A stretch of DNA of 64,000 nucleotides from Lachnoclostridium sp. An169 (lineage in GTDB: Bacteria > Bacillota > Clostridia > Lachnospirales > Lachnospiraceae), in the NCBI RefSeq assembly GCF_002160525.1, contig NZ_NFKT01000006.1, positions 1 to 64,000 of the forward strand, given 5' to 3'. Shown here one piece after another: positions 43,952 to 53,054 of the stretch. The stretch's first letter is position 1, and each line of letters opens with the position of its first letter. Under the pieces are notes generated by a model. The model was not told where the DNA came from. It was given only the letters and a program-made list of their open reading frames with translations, and did not search any database. The translations under genes were made by a program, and so were the position numbers.

Positions 43952-44761
43952 ATGAAAGAACGTTTGGATGTGCTGCTTGTAAAGCGGAATCTCGCGCCGT
44001 CCCGCGAGAAGGCGAAGGCTGTGATTATGGCAGGCAGCGTCTTTGTGGACGGACAGCGGGAGGACAAGGCGGGGGCAGTATTTGCGCCGGATGTACAGAT
44101 TGAGGTGAAAGGGCATACCCTTCCCTATGTCAGCAGGGGCGGGCTCAAGCTGGAGAAGGCGATGAAAGTCTTTGATGTGGATGTCCGGGACAAGGTCTGC
44201 ACGGACGTGGGCTCCTCCACCGGAGGATTTACAGACTGCATGCTTCAGAACGGGGCAAAGAAAGTCTTTGCCATCGATGTGGGAAGAGGGCAGCTGGACT
44301 GGAAACTCAGGCAGGACCCGCGGGTGGTGTGCATGGAAAAAACCAATATCCGCTATGTGAAGCCGGAGGACATCGGGGAACCGGTAGATTTCTCTTCCAT
44401 CGACGTGTCCTTCATCTCTCTTACGAAAGTGCTTCTTCCCATCCGGGATTATCTGAAAGATGACGGGGAGATCGTGGCTCTGATCAAACCCCAGTTCGAG
44501 GCAGGCCGGGAAAAAGTAGGGAAAAAAGGTGTGGTAAGAGAGAAGAGCACCCATGTGGAAGTGATTGAAAAGGTGGCAGATTACGCGGTATCCATCGGAT
44601 TTCTGGTTCTTGCCCTCGACTTTTCGCCGATTCGCGGACCGGAGGGGAATATCGAGTACCTGATTCACCTGAGAAAATGTCCGGCCCGGGAGGCGCGGAT
44701 GTGCCTGGAAGATACTCCGGCGTCCGTCGCAGACAAAGCGTTTGAGACTCTGGCAGGATGA
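43952..44761 (+). CDS. tlyA: TlyA family rRNA 2'-O-methyltransferase
   Basis: A 269-residue protein with an N-terminal S4 RNA-binding domain (KERLDVLLVKRNLAPSREKA) and a C-terminal FtsJ-type methyltransferase: DVGSSTGGFTDCML (AdoMet site), DVGRGQLDWKLR and ALIKPQFE. TlyA methylates 16S and/or 23S rRNA; older annotations call it hemolysin. It lies 13 bases after dxs, and the longest nadK frame overlaps its end. Confidence 0.94.
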   Translation: MKERLDVLLVKRNLAPSREKAKAVIMAGSVFVDGQREDKAGAVFAPDVQIEVKGHTLPYVSRGGLKLEKAMKVFDVDVRDKVCTDVGSSTGGFTDCMLQNGAKKVFAIDVGRGQLDWKLRQDPRVVCMEKTNIRYVKPEDIGEPVDFSSIDVSFISLTKVLLPIRDYLKDDGEIVALIKPQFEAGREKVGKKGVVREKSTHVEVIEKVADYAVSIGFLVLALDFSPIRGPEGNIEYLIHLRKCPAREARMCLEDTPASVADKAFETLAG

Positions 44762-44783
44762 CAATGGCAGCAAGAGGTACGGG

Positions 44784-45617
44784 ATGGATTGTTTTTATAT
44801 CATAACGAACAGACTGAAAGACAAAGATTACGCGATCACGGAAGAGATCCGCAGATATATCGAGAAGAACGGAAGAAGGGCGATTCTCTCGGAGAAGGAT
44901 GAGGAAGGGCACATCGTGCCGGGAACCGTACCGGGGGAGGTGCAGTGTGCTCTTGTGCTCGGCGGAGACGGAACGCTGATCCGTGCGGTCCGGGATCTGG
45001 GAGACAGGAATCTCCCTCTTCTGGGAATCAATCTGGGGACGCTGGGATACCTTACTGACGTGGAACTTAAGGACTGCCCGAAAGCGCTCGACCGCCTGTT
45101 TACCGGAACCCCGGAGATCGAAGAGCGGATGATGCTGGAAGGAACTTTCCGGGGAGAGAAGAGAGATCTGGCCCTGAACGATATCGTTCTCACCCGGGAG
45201 GGGAAGATGCGGATTGTCCAGTTTAATATCTACGTAAACGGGACCCTTCTGAATACTTACCTGGCGGACGGAGTTATCATATCCACGCCTACGGGGAGCA
45301 CCGGGTACAACCTCTCGGCCGGAGGCCCGGTCGTCGAACCTACGGCAAAGATCATTGTAATAACGCCGATCTGCTCCCATGCTCTTAACACGAGCAGCGT
45401 GGTGCTCTCCGCAGAGGATATCATTGAGATCGAGATCTGCGAAGGCAGATACGGAAGACAGGAGGAGGTCTCCCTGTGCTTCGACGGAGTGGAACCTACC
45501 AAACTTGTAACCGGAGAGCGTGTCCGGATCTGCAGGGCAAAGGAGACGGTCCGTCTGATCAAACTGCACAAAGAGAGCTTTCTGACAACAATGCGCAAAA
45601 AAATGAAAGGAAACTGA
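44784..45617 (+). CDS. nadK: NAD kinase
   Basis: A 277-residue kinase making NADP. It has the GGDGTLIRAVRDL motif, NLGTLGYLTDV, LNDIVLTR and STPTGSTGYNLSAGGP. The ATG at 44784, six bases after AGAGG, is preferred; an earlier in-frame start at 44742 overlaps tlyA and has no ribosome site. Cluster position between tlyA and argR is standard in Firmicutes. Confidence 0.95.
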   Translation: MDCFYIITNRLKDKDYAITEEIRRYIEKNGRRAILSEKDEEGHIVPGTVPGEVQCALVLGGDGTLIRAVRDLGDRNLPLLGINLGTLGYLTDVELKDCPKALDRLFTGTPEIEERMMLEGTFRGEKRDLALNDIVLTREGKMRIVQFNIYVNGTLLNTYLADGVIISTPTGSTGYNLSAGGPVVEPTAKIIVITPICSHALNTSSVVLSAEDIIEIEICEGRYGRQEEVSLCFDGVEPTKLVTGERVRICRAKETVRLIKLHKESFLTTMRKKMKGN

Positions 45618-45624
45618 AAAGAAG

Positions 45625-46083
45625 ATGAAAGTCAGCCGTCATGCAAAAATCATTGAACTAATCAGCCGGTATGATATCGAGACGCAGGAAGAACTGGCGG
45701 AATATCTGAACAATGCCGGATTTAAAGTAACTCAGGCAACTGTGTCACGGGATATCCGGGACTTAAAACTGACGAAAGTTTCCGTCAGCAGCGGGAAGCA
45801 GAAATATGTGCTCCACAGACAGGAAGAGGACGGTATGAGCGAGAAATATGTCCGCGTGCTCCGGGACGGATTCGTGTCTATGGACATGGCCCAGAATATC
45901 CTGGTCATCAAGACCGTGTCGGGAATGGCGATGGCTGTCGCCGCGGCGGTGGACGCTATGAAATGGGATGAGGTTGTGGGCTGTATTGCGGGGGACGACA
46001 CGATCATGTGCGCGGTCCGTACTGTGGAGGATACGGCTGCAGTGATGGAGAAGATACGTAAAATTGTTTCAAAAGGGGTATAG
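45625..46083 (+). CDS. argR: Arginine repressor ArgR/AhrC
   Basis: A 152-residue regulator of arginine biosynthesis and catabolism. The winged-helix N-terminal domain has QEELAEYLNNAGFKVTQATVSRDIRDLKLTK; the C-terminal arginine-binding, hexamer-forming domain has GCIAGDDTIMCAVRT with the Asp pair contacting arginine. It precedes recN, as usual. Confidence 0.95.
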   Translation: MKVSRHAKIIELISRYDIETQEELAEYLNNAGFKVTQATVSRDIRDLKLTKVSVSSGKQKYVLHRQEEDGMSEKYVRVLRDGFVSMDMAQNILVIKTVSGMAMAVAAAVDAMKWDEVVGCIAGDDTIMCAVRTVEDTAAVMEKIRKIVSKGV

Positions 46084-46094
46084 GTGGATCCGTT

Positions 46095-47771
46095 ATGTTG
46101 CAAAATCTTCATGTAAAGAACCTTGCGCTGATCGATGAGGCGGAAGTGGAATTCGGTCCCGGACTCAATGTGCTCACCGGTGAGACCGGGGCGGGAAAAT
46201 CACTTCTTCTGGGCTCTGTGAACCTGGCGCTTGGAGCAAAGTATAATGCCCAGATGCTCCGCAGCGGAGCAAAGAGCGGCCTGGTGGAGCTGACTTTTTC
46301 CGTGGAGGACGGGAGAATTCAAAAAGCGTTGGAAGAGATGGATATATTCCCGGAGGACGGGATGATCACCCTGAGCAGGAAACTGTTGGAAGGACGCAGT
46401 GTGAGCCGGATCAACGGAGAGACGGTAAACGCTGCCATTCTCCGGGAAGTGGCGGGGATGCTCATCGATATCCACGGACAGCACGACAGCCAGACGCTTC
46501 TTCACCGGAAGAACCACCTGGCTCTTCTGGATCTCTACGCAAAGGGGGAGACGGCCCCTCTGAAAAGGGAGATGTCTGCAGCATACCGGACCTGGCAGGA
46601 GATCTGCCGGAAAGCGGAGGAGTCCTCTCTGAACGAGGAGGAGCGAAGAAGAGAACTGTCCCTTGCCTCTTTCGAGGTACAGGAGATCGAGGATGCGTCA
46701 CTGAGCCCGGATGAGGATGTGGAGCTGGAAGAGCAGTACCGGAGGATGACGGAGAGCCGGAGGCTCACAGAGTCCATTGCCGAGACATACCAGTATACCG
46801 GGGAGGACGCCCGGGCAAATGCCAGCGACTGCTTAAGCCGGGCGATCCGGGCACTGCAGGACGCGGCGGAGTTCGACGAGACGGGAGCGAAACTGTGCTC
46901 GGAGCTTGAGGAGATCGACAGCCTCCTCAATGATTTCAACCGGGAACTGTCGGAATATGCAAAGAGTTTCGAGTTCTCCGAGGAGGATTTCAGGGAGACC
47001 GAGGAGCGCCTGAATCTGATCAATCATTTGAAGGCAAAATATGGAAAAACAACCGGTGATATCCAGGCATACTGCGACCGGAAAAAGCAGAGAATAACAG
47101 AGCTGAATGATTATGATGAATTTATGAAAGGCCTGGAGGAAAAGAAAAAGGAAACTTTTGAAAAAGTTTCCCGAATCTCCGGAAAACTTCACAGGGTGAG
47201 GGAGAAGAATGCGTCAGCCTTCGCTTCGGAGATACAGAGACAGATGGAGGAACTGAATTTTCTTGATGCCAGACTTGAACTGCGCCTGACAGATACCGGA
47301 AAGCCGGGGGCGAACGGAAGTGACGAGGCGGAGTTCTATCTGTCCACCAATCCGGGAGAGCCTCTGAAAGCGTTGGGAGATATCGCATCCGGCGGTGAGC
47401 TGTCCCGTGTCATGCTGGCCGTCAAGACAGTGCTGGCGGACGAGGAGGATACGCCGACGCTGATTTTCGATGAGATTGATACCGGAATCTCCGGGATTAC
47501 AGCCGGTAAAGTGGGAGAGAAACTTCATTTTATCGGAAGGAGCAGACAGGTGATCTGTATCACTCACCTTCCCCAGATCACGGCGGCTGCGGACGTCCAT
47601 TTTCTGATTAAGAAAGAATCGGACGGAAGCCATGTAAAGACGCAGATCGAACAGCTCGACGCAGAAGCGTCCATCCGGGAGCTTGCGCGGATGCTGGGCG
47701 GCGCCAACATAACACAGCGGATGCTGGAGAGTGCCAGAGAGATGAAACAATTGGCAAAGAGTGAAGCATAA
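46095..47771 (+). CDS. recN: DNA repair protein RecN
   Basis: A 558-residue SMC-like ATPase for double-strand break repair. It begins MLQNLHVKNLALIDEAEVEF, with Walker A LTGETGAGKSLLLGSV, a central coiled coil (about 155-360), signature ASGGELSRVMLAVK and LIFDEIDTGISG. Length is normal. It ends the nusB-to-recN operon at a strong terminator. Confidence 0.97.
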   Translation: MLQNLHVKNLALIDEAEVEFGPGLNVLTGETGAGKSLLLGSVNLALGAKYNAQMLRSGAKSGLVELTFSVEDGRIQKALEEMDIFPEDGMITLSRKLLEGRSVSRINGETVNAAILREVAGMLIDIHGQHDSQTLLHRKNHLALLDLYAKGETAPLKREMSAAYRTWQEICRKAEESSLNEEERRRELSLASFEVQEIEDASLSPDEDVELEEQYRRMTESRRLTESIAETYQYTGEDARANASDCLSRAIRALQDAAEFDETGAKLCSELEEIDSLLNDFNRELSEYAKSFEFSEEDFRETEERLNLINHLKAKYGKTTGDIQAYCDRKKQRITELNDYDEFMKGLEEKKKETFEKVSRISGKLHRVREKNASAFASEIQRQMEELNFLDARLELRLTDTGKPGANGSDEAEFYLSTNPGEPLKALGDIASGGELSRVMLAVKTVLADEEDTPTLIFDEIDTGISGITAGKVGEKLHFIGRSRQVICITHLPQITAAADVHFLIKKESDGSHVKTQIEQLDAEASIRELARMLGGANITQRMLESAREMKQLAKSEA

Positions 47772-47810
47772 TACCAGTGTGAAAATCCGGAAAGCCACAC
47801 ATACTAAGAG

Positions 47811-47840
47811 CGGATACAGATTTGTATCCGTTTTCTTTTT
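47811..47840 (+). terminator. Terminator after recN
   Basis: CGGATACA (47811-47818) and TGTATCCG (47823-47830) with a GATT loop and TTTTCTTTTT after. Near perfect. Confidence 0.9.
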
Positions 47841-47887
47841 GCGTCTGAAGGAATGCATTTTTGCTGCATGGAAAGGATGTGAATGGT

Positions 47888-49012
47888 ATGGCGGGACGAT
47901 GGAGGTACAAAAGAAAATACCGGATTCTGACAGTTCTGGCGGCATGCGCCGGAATTCTGGCGGGATGGGGCCAGGACGGGCTTACCGGCGGTAGTACGGC
48001 CGGGGAGGCCTGTCTGCAGCAGACCGAAGGGGAAATCCGGGAAGCAGACACTGAGACTGTACTGCTGGGCGGCATGCCTGTCGGAATCTACATGGAGACG
48101 GACGGCGTTATGGTGCTGGATACCCAGAAGATCGAGGGGACGGACGGCGAAGCCCACGAGCCTGCAGCCGGGCTGGTCCGCGCAGGGGATTATATCATGG
48201 CGGTCAACAATCAGGAGATATCCGGCAAGGCGGAACTTCTGGCTGCCATGGAAAAGCTGGACGAGGAGAATGTGGTGCTCACTGTGCGGAGGGGCAGCGA
48301 GACCATGGATGTCCGGATCCGTCCGGTGGAGTGCGCGGCAGGAGGATACAGACTGGGAATCTGGGTACGGGACAACGTCCAGGGTCTCGGGACCGTGACG
48401 TTTCTTACCGGTGATGGCAGGTTCGGAGCGCTGGGACACGGGATTCACGACACGGACACGAATGTGCTCATGGACATTGGCAGGGGAAGAGTTTACCGCA
48501 CCAGCATCCAGAACATCCGGAAAGGGACGGACGGGAATCCGGGAAGCATGGAAGGGATCATTGTCTACAACGATTACAATATTCTGGGAAGTATCGACAA
48601 AAATACCGAGGCGGGAATCTACGGGACAATCGATGGTATCGACAGACTTTTCCAGGAGCAGATTCCTGTGGAAACCGCGAAAAAAGAGGAAATCGTGACA
48701 GGTCCCGCGTCGGTCCGGTGCTATGTGGACGGCGAAATCGGGGAGTATGAAATTCAGGTGACAGAAATCGACATGTCCGCAGATGCGGTGAACAAGGGAC
48801 TGGTCATCCAGGTGACAGATCCCGTACTGCTTGAAAAGACGGGAGGAATCATCCAGGGTATGAGCGGAAGCCCGATTATACAGAACGGAAAACTGATCGG
48901 CGCGGTCACGCATGTATTTGTTCAGGATTCGACGAAGGGATATGGCATATTTATAGAGAATATGCTGAAGGAGGCGGAATCGTCTGATTTGTCGAAAAAT
49001 ATGTCGAATTAG
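47888..49012 (+). CDS. spoIVB: SpoIVB serine peptidase
   Basis: A 374-residue family S55 protease secreted from the forespore to trigger sigma-K activation by cleaving SpoIVFA. A membrane/signal segment (about 13-30) is followed by a PDZ domain (about 65-140, with GLVRAGDYIMAVNNQEI) and the peptidase domain: FGALGHGIHDTDT holds the catalytic His and GMSGSPIIQNG the Ser (about 326-328). The ATG at 47888 is nine bases after AAAGGA; the frame opens earlier without a ribosome site. Its tail codons contain the 0A boxes of spo0A. Confidence 0.95.
   Translation: MAGRWRYKRKYRILTVLAACAGILAGWGQDGLTGGSTAGEACLQQTEGEIREADTETVLLGGMPVGIYMETDGVMVLDTQKIEGTDGEAHEPAAGLVRAGDYIMAVNNQEISGKAELLAAMEKLDEENVVLTVRRGSETMDVRIRPVECAAGGYRLGIWVRDNVQGLGTVTFLTGDGRFGALGHGIHDTDTNVLMDIGRGRVYRTSIQNIRKGTDGNPGSMEGIIVYNDYNILGSIDKNTEAGIYGTIDGIDRLFQEQIPVETAKKEEIVTGPASVRCYVDGEIGEYEIQVTEIDMSADAVNKGLVIQVTDPVLLEKTGGIIQGMSGSPIIQNGKLIGAVTHVFVQDSTKGYGIFIENMLKEAESSDLSKNMSN
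48990..49008 (+). promoter_or_regulatory. Two Spo0A binding sites (0A boxes)
   Basis: Perfect TGTCGAA at 48990-48996 and again at 49002-49008, 12 bases apart and in the same direction, inside the last spoIVB codons. They lie about 20 bases upstream of the spo0A -35, a position suited to direct autoregulation. Confidence 0.75.
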
Positions 49013-49027
49013 TGCTACAAAATCTCC

Positions 49028-49056
49028 TTGATTCTGCAAATCTCTCCTTTTATAAT
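49028..49056 (+). promoter_or_regulatory. Sigma-A promoter of spo0A
   Basis: TTGATT (49028-49033), 17-base spacer, consensus TATAAT (49051-49056). The leader contains a small hairpin TTGAGA/TCTCAA just before the ribosome site. Confidence 0.75.
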
Positions 49057-49108
49057 AAGCAGGTGGCGTTTTTGAGAGCTGGTTCTCAACACTAAAGGAG
49101 AGAAGGGA

Positions 49109-49900
49109 ATGGAGCATTTGAATGTGGCCATCGCTGATGATAACCAGAAAATTCTTGATATGCTGGAAACAATTATCAGCATGGATAAAGAACTCAATCT
49201 GGTCGGAAAAGCTAAAAACGGCGAAGAGATGTGTCAGATCATCAAGAACAGACAGCCGGATGTCGTTCTTCTCGACTTGATCATGCCGAAAATGGACGGA
49301 TTGACGGTGATGGATTATGTCAATCAGGACAAAACTGTCAATAAACGTCCGTATTTTATCGTAGTCACGGCGGTGGGACAGGAAAGAATTACGGAAGATG
49401 CCTTTAACAAGGGTGCCAATTACTATGTCATGAAGCCGTTCAACAATGAGATGCTGTTGGACAGGATTAAATCCGTCAGAAAAATGTTCCGAAATAATGA
49501 AAAGAAAAATGAGGATGGGAAAACAGAAGTCGCAGCGCGGGAGGAGAATCTGGAAAGCCGCGTTACGAATATGCTCCATGAGATCGGCATCCCTGCCCAT
49601 ATAAAAGGATATCATTATCTCAGGGATGCGATCATCATGGCGGTACAGGATATGGATGTGCTCAATGCAATCACAAAGATCCTGTATCCCACGGTGGCGA
49701 AGAAATACCAGACAACTTCCAGCCGGGTAGAGAGAGCGATCCGGCACGCCATCGAGGTGGCATGGAGCAGAGGAAAGCTGGATACACTGGACGAGCTGTT
49801 CGGATACACAGTCAGTACAGGAAAGGGGAAACCGACAAATTCGGAATTCATTGCACTGATCGCAGACACCATACAGTTGGAGTACCGGCATAAAAACTGA
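49109..49900 (+). CDS. spo0A: Sporulation master response regulator Spo0A
   Basis: A 263-residue response regulator. The receiver domain (1-120) has the acidic pair Asp10/Asp11, phosphoacceptor Asp56 in [10 protein letters not shown], and Lys in YVMKPF. The C-terminal effector domain (about 145-263) has the DNA-recognition helix [18 protein letters not shown] and [18 protein letters not shown]. In Clostridia it is phosphorylated by orphan kinases without a full phosphorelay. It has its own promoter with two upstream 0A boxes. The start follows AAAGGAGAGAAGGGA. Confidence 0.98.
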   Translation: MEHLNVAIADDNQKILDMLETIISMDKELNLVGKAKNGEEMCQIIKNRQPDVVLLDLIMPKMDGLTVMDYVNQDKTVNKRPYFIVVTAVGQERITEDAFNKGANYYVMKPFNNEMLLDRIKSVRKMFRNNEKKNEDGKTEVAAREENLESRVTNMLHEIGIPAHIKGYHYLRDAIIMAVQDMDVLNAITKILYPTVAKKYQTTSSRVERAIRHAIEVAWSRGKLDTLDELFGYTVSTGKGKPTNSEFIALIADTIQLEYRHKN

Positions 49901-49941
49901 GTGATCAAATGTTAAATCAGCACGGCATTGCGATAAAGTCC

Positions 49942-49970
49942 TTTTCATTGTGTGAAAAATGAGGTATAAT
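49942..49970 (+). promoter_or_regulatory. Promoter of glgA
   Basis: TTTTCA (49942-49947), 17-base spacer, consensus TATAAT (49965-49970). The leader carries a CCCCC/GGGGG hairpin (49986-49999) before the ribosome site. Confidence 0.6.
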
Positions 49971-50027
49971 GAACCGTAGTGAATCCCCCTGCCGGGGGAG
50001 AATTGCAGAAAACGGAGGATGTAAAGT

Positions 50028-51476
50028 ATGAAAAACATTTTATTTGCTTCTTCAGAGTGCGTGCCATTTATCAAGACCGGAGGACTGGCAGATGTGGTCG
50101 GATCTCTGCCAAAAGAGTTTGATAAAGAGAAATATGATGTCAGAGTCGTGATACCGAAATATACATGCATGAAGCAGGAATGGAAGGACCGGATGGAGTA
50201 TGTGACCCATTTTTACATGGATATTGCGGGACAGAACCAGTATGTCGGAGTAATGAAGACCGTGCTGAACGGCATAACTTTCTATTTTATCGACAACGAG
50301 CATTATTTCAGCGGATTTGCTCCCTATGACGGAGATCCGAAGTGGGGAATCGAGAAGTTTGCATTCTTTTCAAAAGCAGTCCTGAGCATCCTCCCGGTGA
50401 TCGGGTTCCGCCCGGATCTGATTCACTGCCATGACTGGCAGACCGGACTGATTCCGGTGTATCTGGACAATTTCCGCTATCTGGGAGAATACTACCGCGG
50501 GATCAAGACAATCATGACCATACATAACCTGAAATTCCAGGGAGTGTGGGATACGAAGACCGTACGCGGGATCACAGGGCTTCCCGAGTACTACTTTGTG
50601 CCGGACAAGATGGAGGCGTACAAGGACGCCAATCTGCTGAAGGGCGGAATCGTCTATGCGGATAAAGTTACAACGGTAAGCCAGAGCTACGCGGAGGAGA
50701 TCAAGACTCCGTTCTACGGCGAAGGGCTGGACGGACTGATGTCTGCCCGTTCCAATGACCTGTGCGGCATTGTAAACGGCCTGGACTATGACGACTGGAA
50801 TCCGGCGACAGATCCGAGAATTGCGAAGAATTTCACGATTGAGAATTTCCGGAAGAACAAGCCGCTCAACAAGCTGGCTCTCCAGGAAGAGCTGGGACTC
50901 AACCGCGACCAGCATGTGATGATGATCGGCATAGTCTCCCGGCTGACAGACCAGAAGGGATTCGACCTGATCGACTATGTGATGGACGAATTATGTCAGG
51001 ATGCGGTGCAGATTGTGGTGCTTGGAACCGGAGATGTGAAGTATGAGAACATGTTCCGTCATTTTGCATGGAAGTACGGCGGAAGAGTATCGGCGAACAT
51101 CTATTATTCGGATGAACTCTCCCACAAAATTTATGCTTCCTGCGATGCGTTCCTCATGCCGTCTCTCTTTGAACCATGCGGGTTAAGCCAGCTGATGAGC
51201 CTCAGGTACGGTACGCTCCCGATTGTCCGTGAGACGGGAGGACTGAAGGATACCGTTGAAGCTTACAACGAGTATGAGAAGACGGGAACCGGATTCAGTT
51301 TCTGCAATTACAATGCGCACGAGATGCTGGGTACGATCCGGTATGCTGAGAGAATATATTATGACAGAAAACGCGACTGGAATAAGATCGTCGAGAGGGC
51401 AATGAGCCAGGATTTCTCATGGAAGAATTCGGCAAGACAGTATGAAGATCTGTACAGAAGCCTGATCGGTGAATAA
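50028..51476 (+). CDS. glgA: Glycogen synthase
   Basis: A 482-residue GT5 glycosyltransferase using ADP-glucose to extend alpha-1,4-glucan. It has the N-terminal FIKTGGLADVVGSLP motif, HCHDWQTGLIP, VGIVSRLTDQKGFDLI-type second domain and MPSLFEPCGLSQLMSLRYG with the catalytic Glu. No other glycogen genes are adjacent. It starts after AACGGAGGATGTAAAGT. No clear terminator lies between it and metF. Confidence 0.96.
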   Translation: MKNILFASSECVPFIKTGGLADVVGSLPKEFDKEKYDVRVVIPKYTCMKQEWKDRMEYVTHFYMDIAGQNQYVGVMKTVLNGITFYFIDNEHYFSGFAPYDGDPKWGIEKFAFFSKAVLSILPVIGFRPDLIHCHDWQTGLIPVYLDNFRYLGEYYRGIKTIMTIHNLKFQGVWDTKTVRGITGLPEYYFVPDKMEAYKDANLLKGGIVYADKVTTVSQSYAEEIKTPFYGEGLDGLMSARSNDLCGIVNGLDYDDWNPATDPRIAKNFTIENFRKNKPLNKLALQEELGLNRDQHVMMIGIVSRLTDQKGFDLIDYVMDELCQDAVQIVVLGTGDVKYENMFRHFAWKYGGRVSANIYYSDELSHKIYASCDAFLMPSLFEPCGLSQLMSLRYGTLPIVRETGGLKDTVEAYNEYEKTGTGFSFCNYNAHEMLGTIRYAERIYYDRKRDWNKIVERAMSQDFSWKNSARQYEDLYRSLIGE

Positions 51477-51515
51477 GGACAGAAGAGAAAGGCCAGAACA
51501 GGAGATTAAGACCAG

Positions 51516-52385
51516 ATGAAGATAATTGACAGACTCAGAGAAGACAGAATACACATTTCCTTTGAAGTATTTCCGCCTAAAACAGACGAAGGATATGATA
51601 AAGTGGTGAGCGCGGTGGATGAGATAGCCGGGCTGAATCCCTCCTTTATCAGTGTGACATACGGGGCGGGAGGAGGAACAAGCAAAAATACGGCGAAGAT
51701 TGCCACCCACATCAAGGACGATCTGCACGTATTAAGCCTGGCGCATCTGACCTGCGCATCCTCCACGAAGGATGAAGTAAGGGATGTGATCCGGAATCTG
51801 AAAAGTCTGGGAATCGAGAATATCCTCGCCCTGCGCGGGGATATTCCCGCGGATATGACATTCCCGGCAGAAGACCGGTTTCAGTACGCCTACGAGCTGG
51901 TGGAGGAGATCCGCAGACACGGAGATTTCTGCATCGGGGCGGCATGTTATCCGGAAGGCCATGTGGAGAACGAGCACAAGGCGGACGATATCCGGTATCT
52001 GAAGCAGAAGGTGGATGCAGGAGTGGACTTCCTGACAACCCAGATGTTTTTTGACAACGATATCCACTACAATTTTCTCTACCGCATCCGGGAGGCGGGA
52101 ATCACGGTTCCGGTGCTCCCGGGAATCATGCCCATTACGAGTGCTTCGCAGATGAAGAAGAGCAAAGATCTCTCGGGGACAGTATTCCCCCGCAGATTTC
52201 TGTCGATTCTTGACCGGTTCGGGAACTCGCCGGCAGCCATGAAGCAGGCAGGAATAGCCTATGCCACGGACCAGATCATTGATCTGCTGGCAAACGGCAT
52301 AAAAAATATCCACATCTATTCCATGAACAAACCGGACGTCGCTGCGGCAATCATGAGCAATCTGTCCGAGATCATCAAAGCGTAG
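51516..52385 (+). CDS. metF: Methylenetetrahydrofolate reductase
   Basis: A 289-residue TIM-barrel enzyme that reduces 5,10-methylene-THF to 5-methyl-THF, the methyl donor for MetH. It has ISFEVFPPKTDEG, SVTYGAGGGTSKNT, ILALRGDIP and FLTTQMFFDN. The flavin and electron partner is not evident nearby. It is followed within nine bases by the MetH activation protein and then metH. Confidence 0.96.
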   Translation: MKIIDRLREDRIHISFEVFPPKTDEGYDKVVSAVDEIAGLNPSFISVTYGAGGGTSKNTAKIATHIKDDLHVLSLAHLTCASSTKDEVRDVIRNLKSLGIENILALRGDIPADMTFPAEDRFQYAYELVEEIRRHGDFCIGAACYPEGHVENEHKADDIRYLKQKVDAGVDFLTTQMFFDNDIHYNFLYRIREAGITVPVLPGIMPITSASQMKKSKDLSGTVFPRRFLSILDRFGNSPAAMKQAGIAYATDQIIDLLANGIKNIHIYSMNKPDVAAAIMSNLSEIIKA

Positions 52386-52394
52386 GTGAGCAGG

Positions 52395-53036
52395 ATGGAG
52401 AAGCGGATAAAAGAAGCAGTCCGCTATCTTGGGTTTGGAAAAAATGCGGCAGATGAAAGGACCTTGTCTCTGATCGGGGAGGCTTTTGCCGACCTGGAAA
52501 AAGAGGCAGATCCAAGATTCGTCTGCCGTTTTTTTGATATTACACATGAGGCGGACGGGAAGATAAGAATCGGAACGTTAAAGATCAGCAGCCGGAGCCT
52601 GGAAAGGAATCTGAAAGGGTGCGGAAAGATCGTGCTTTTCGGAGCAACTCTGGGACCCGGAGTGGACAGGCTGATCACCAGAACTTCGGTGATGGATATG
52701 GCGAAAGCGGTTATTGTACAGGCCTGCGCGGCGGCAATGCTGGAAGAGTACTGCGACAGCCGCCAGCTGGAAATCGGTGAGGAGCTGGAGCGGGAGGGAG
52801 AGTACCTGCGGCCGAGATTCAGTCCCGGGTACGGGGATTTTGACATTCACTACCAGGAGCCGCTTATGCGGATGCTGGACTGTGCAAAGACCATCGGGCT
52901 GACCATGACGGACAGTTATATGATGAGCCCCTCCAAATCAGTTACCGCCGTGATCGGCGTGAGCAGAACGCAGGAGCGCTGCCCCGTGGAAGGATGCGAG
53001 GCATGCAGTAAGACTGACTGTGAATACCGGAGATAG
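52395..53036 (+). CDS. Stand-alone MetH activation domain protein
   Basis: A 213-residue protein of the vitamin B12-dependent methionine synthase activation domain family (Met_synt_B12). The AdoMet-binding signature LRPRFSPGYGDFDIHYQ is intact, followed by SYMMSPSKSVTAVIG, and a Cys-rich tail (CPVEGCEACSKTDC). In E. coli this domain is the C-terminus of MetH and reactivates oxidised cobalamin by reductive methylation. Here it is separate, next to a MetH lacking it. The ATG at 52395 is used; GTG at 52386 is possible. Confidence 0.9.
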   Translation: MEKRIKEAVRYLGFGKNAADERTLSLIGEAFADLEKEADPRFVCRFFDITHEADGKIRIGTLKISSRSLERNLKGCGKIVLFGATLGPGVDRLITRTSVMDMAKAVIVQACAAAMLEEYCDSRQLEIGEELEREGEYLRPRFSPGYGDFDIHYQEPLMRMLDCAKTIGLTMTDSYMMSPSKSVTAVIGVSRTQERCPVEGCEACSKTDCEYRR

Positions 53037-53054
53037 AGAGGACGGAAGAGATAT

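Noticed and set aside
44742..44783. Longer nadK start overlapping tlyA
   Set aside because: No ribosome site and 14 extra residues not expected in NAD kinase; ATG 44784 has AGAGG at the right spacing.
47841..47887. Sigma-G promoter for spoIVB
   Set aside because: A forespore promoter is expected, but I found no pair of -35 and -10 boxes at acceptable spacing after the recN terminator.
47804..50170. 788-codon open frame on the - strand opposite spoIVB and spo0A
   Set aside because: It crosses two well-supported genes, their promoter and 0A boxes; the product has no recognisable motif.
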